Origin: Candidatus Gastranaerophilales bacterium
GTDB lineage: Bacteria; Cyanobacteriota; Vampirovibrionia; Gastranaerophilales; Gastranaerophilaceae
Length of the DNA stretch: 49,470 bases
Direction: 5' to 3'
Assembly (NCBI GenBank): GCA_944322945.1
Contig: CALUQN010000017.1
Location: 1 to 49,470 of the forward strand
The notes under the pieces were generated by a model, which was not told the DNA's origin, made no database searches, and was given only the letters and a program-made list of their open reading frames with translations. The translations under genes and the position numbers were made by a program. This document shows positions 49,426 through 49,470 of the stretch, piece after piece (position 1 is the first letter of the stretch; each line of letters starts with the position of its first letter).

Positions 49426-49470
49426 ATGAACAAAACTTATGCTGTCTATATAATGACTAATTATTCACAA
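49426..49470 (+). CDS. Start of a GIY-YIG-type endonuclease gene, cut by the window end
   Basis: The last 15 codons read MNKTYAVYIMTNYSQ. The YAVYIMTN segment is what a GIY-YIG nuclease of the short, stand-alone kind shows at its N-terminus (YxVYIxTN). TATAAT at 49414-49419 ends 6 bases before the ATG, and no Shine-Dalgarno is present, so transcription probably begins at the start codon. Only the first few percent of the gene is visible. Confidence 0.5.
   Translation, partial: MNKTYAVYIMTNYSQ

Overview
The window reads as a chromosomal segment of a low-GC, Gram-negative-type, anaerobic bacterium. The best lineage guess is the non-photosynthetic gut Cyanobacteriota (Vampirovibrionia/Gastranaerophilales, 'Melainabacteria'). 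The guess rests on an outer-membrane autotransporter, a rubrerythrin with an N-terminal rubredoxin domain, Mini-ribonuclease III, origin boxes one base away from the cyanobacterial DnaA box, and a large protein whose N-terminus I associate with that lineage. It is inference; no rRNA is present to settle it.

Layout. (1) 376-5423: a giant autotransporter with polymorphic-membrane-protein-like repeats. A run of ten G lies between its well-formed ribosome binding site/start and the rest of the gene, so it is probably phase-variable and out of frame in this copy. (2) 5424-10581: an alpha-helical protein, pncC and dnaB, separated by long mosaics of intergenic repeats, two of which carry relics of autotransporter 3' ends. 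(3) 10582-15626: a surface-glycan cassette in which four glycosyltransferase genes overlap or nearly touch (DXD-type, GT10 fucosyltransferase, a DUF1796-GT11 fucosyltransferase fusion, GT2 with a 12-G run), followed by an acetyltransferase. (4) 16393-21389: bioB, recJ and a sugar-kinase-like gene. (5) 21473-21730: eight identical 9-bp boxes next to an AT-rich trinucleotide tract, directly upstream of dnaN; I read this as the chromosomal replication origin. (6) 21846-31041: dnaN, a C_GCAxxG_C_C protein, an endonuclease-IV-like protein, a GGDEF/HD-GYP regulator with a long leader, an orphan oligopeptide-type ABC ATPase and an EndoQ-UvrD fusion. (7) 31061-40553, minus strand: cysE-tyrS, a small tail-fibre-like pair, a membrane-anchored possible nucleotidyltransferase, a response regulator-sensor kinase-tadA-TIGR02757-membrane protein operon and a rubrerythrin. 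(8) 40704-49470: an alcohol dehydrogenase, a repeat-rich gap with a large inverted repeat, a degenerate M48-like secreted protein and its partner, Hsp20, the 645-residue lineage-type protein, two secreted proteins, mini-III RNase, tRNA-Ala and the start of a GIY-YIG-like gene.

The most distinctive theme is surface variation: two poly-G tracts in surface-related genes, a GT10/GT11 fucosyltransferase pair of the kind that builds Lewis-type structures in Helicobacter, and copies of autotransporter tails scattered in repeats. The second theme is intergenic DNA built from a handful of recurrent blocks: palindromes, a 53-bp periodic array present twice in opposite orientations, 209-bp and 120-bp tandem duplications, a coding-derived module, and hairpin elements with constant flanks and different stems. 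One of those hairpin elements lies between a tRNA-Ala gene and a duplicate of its 3' end.
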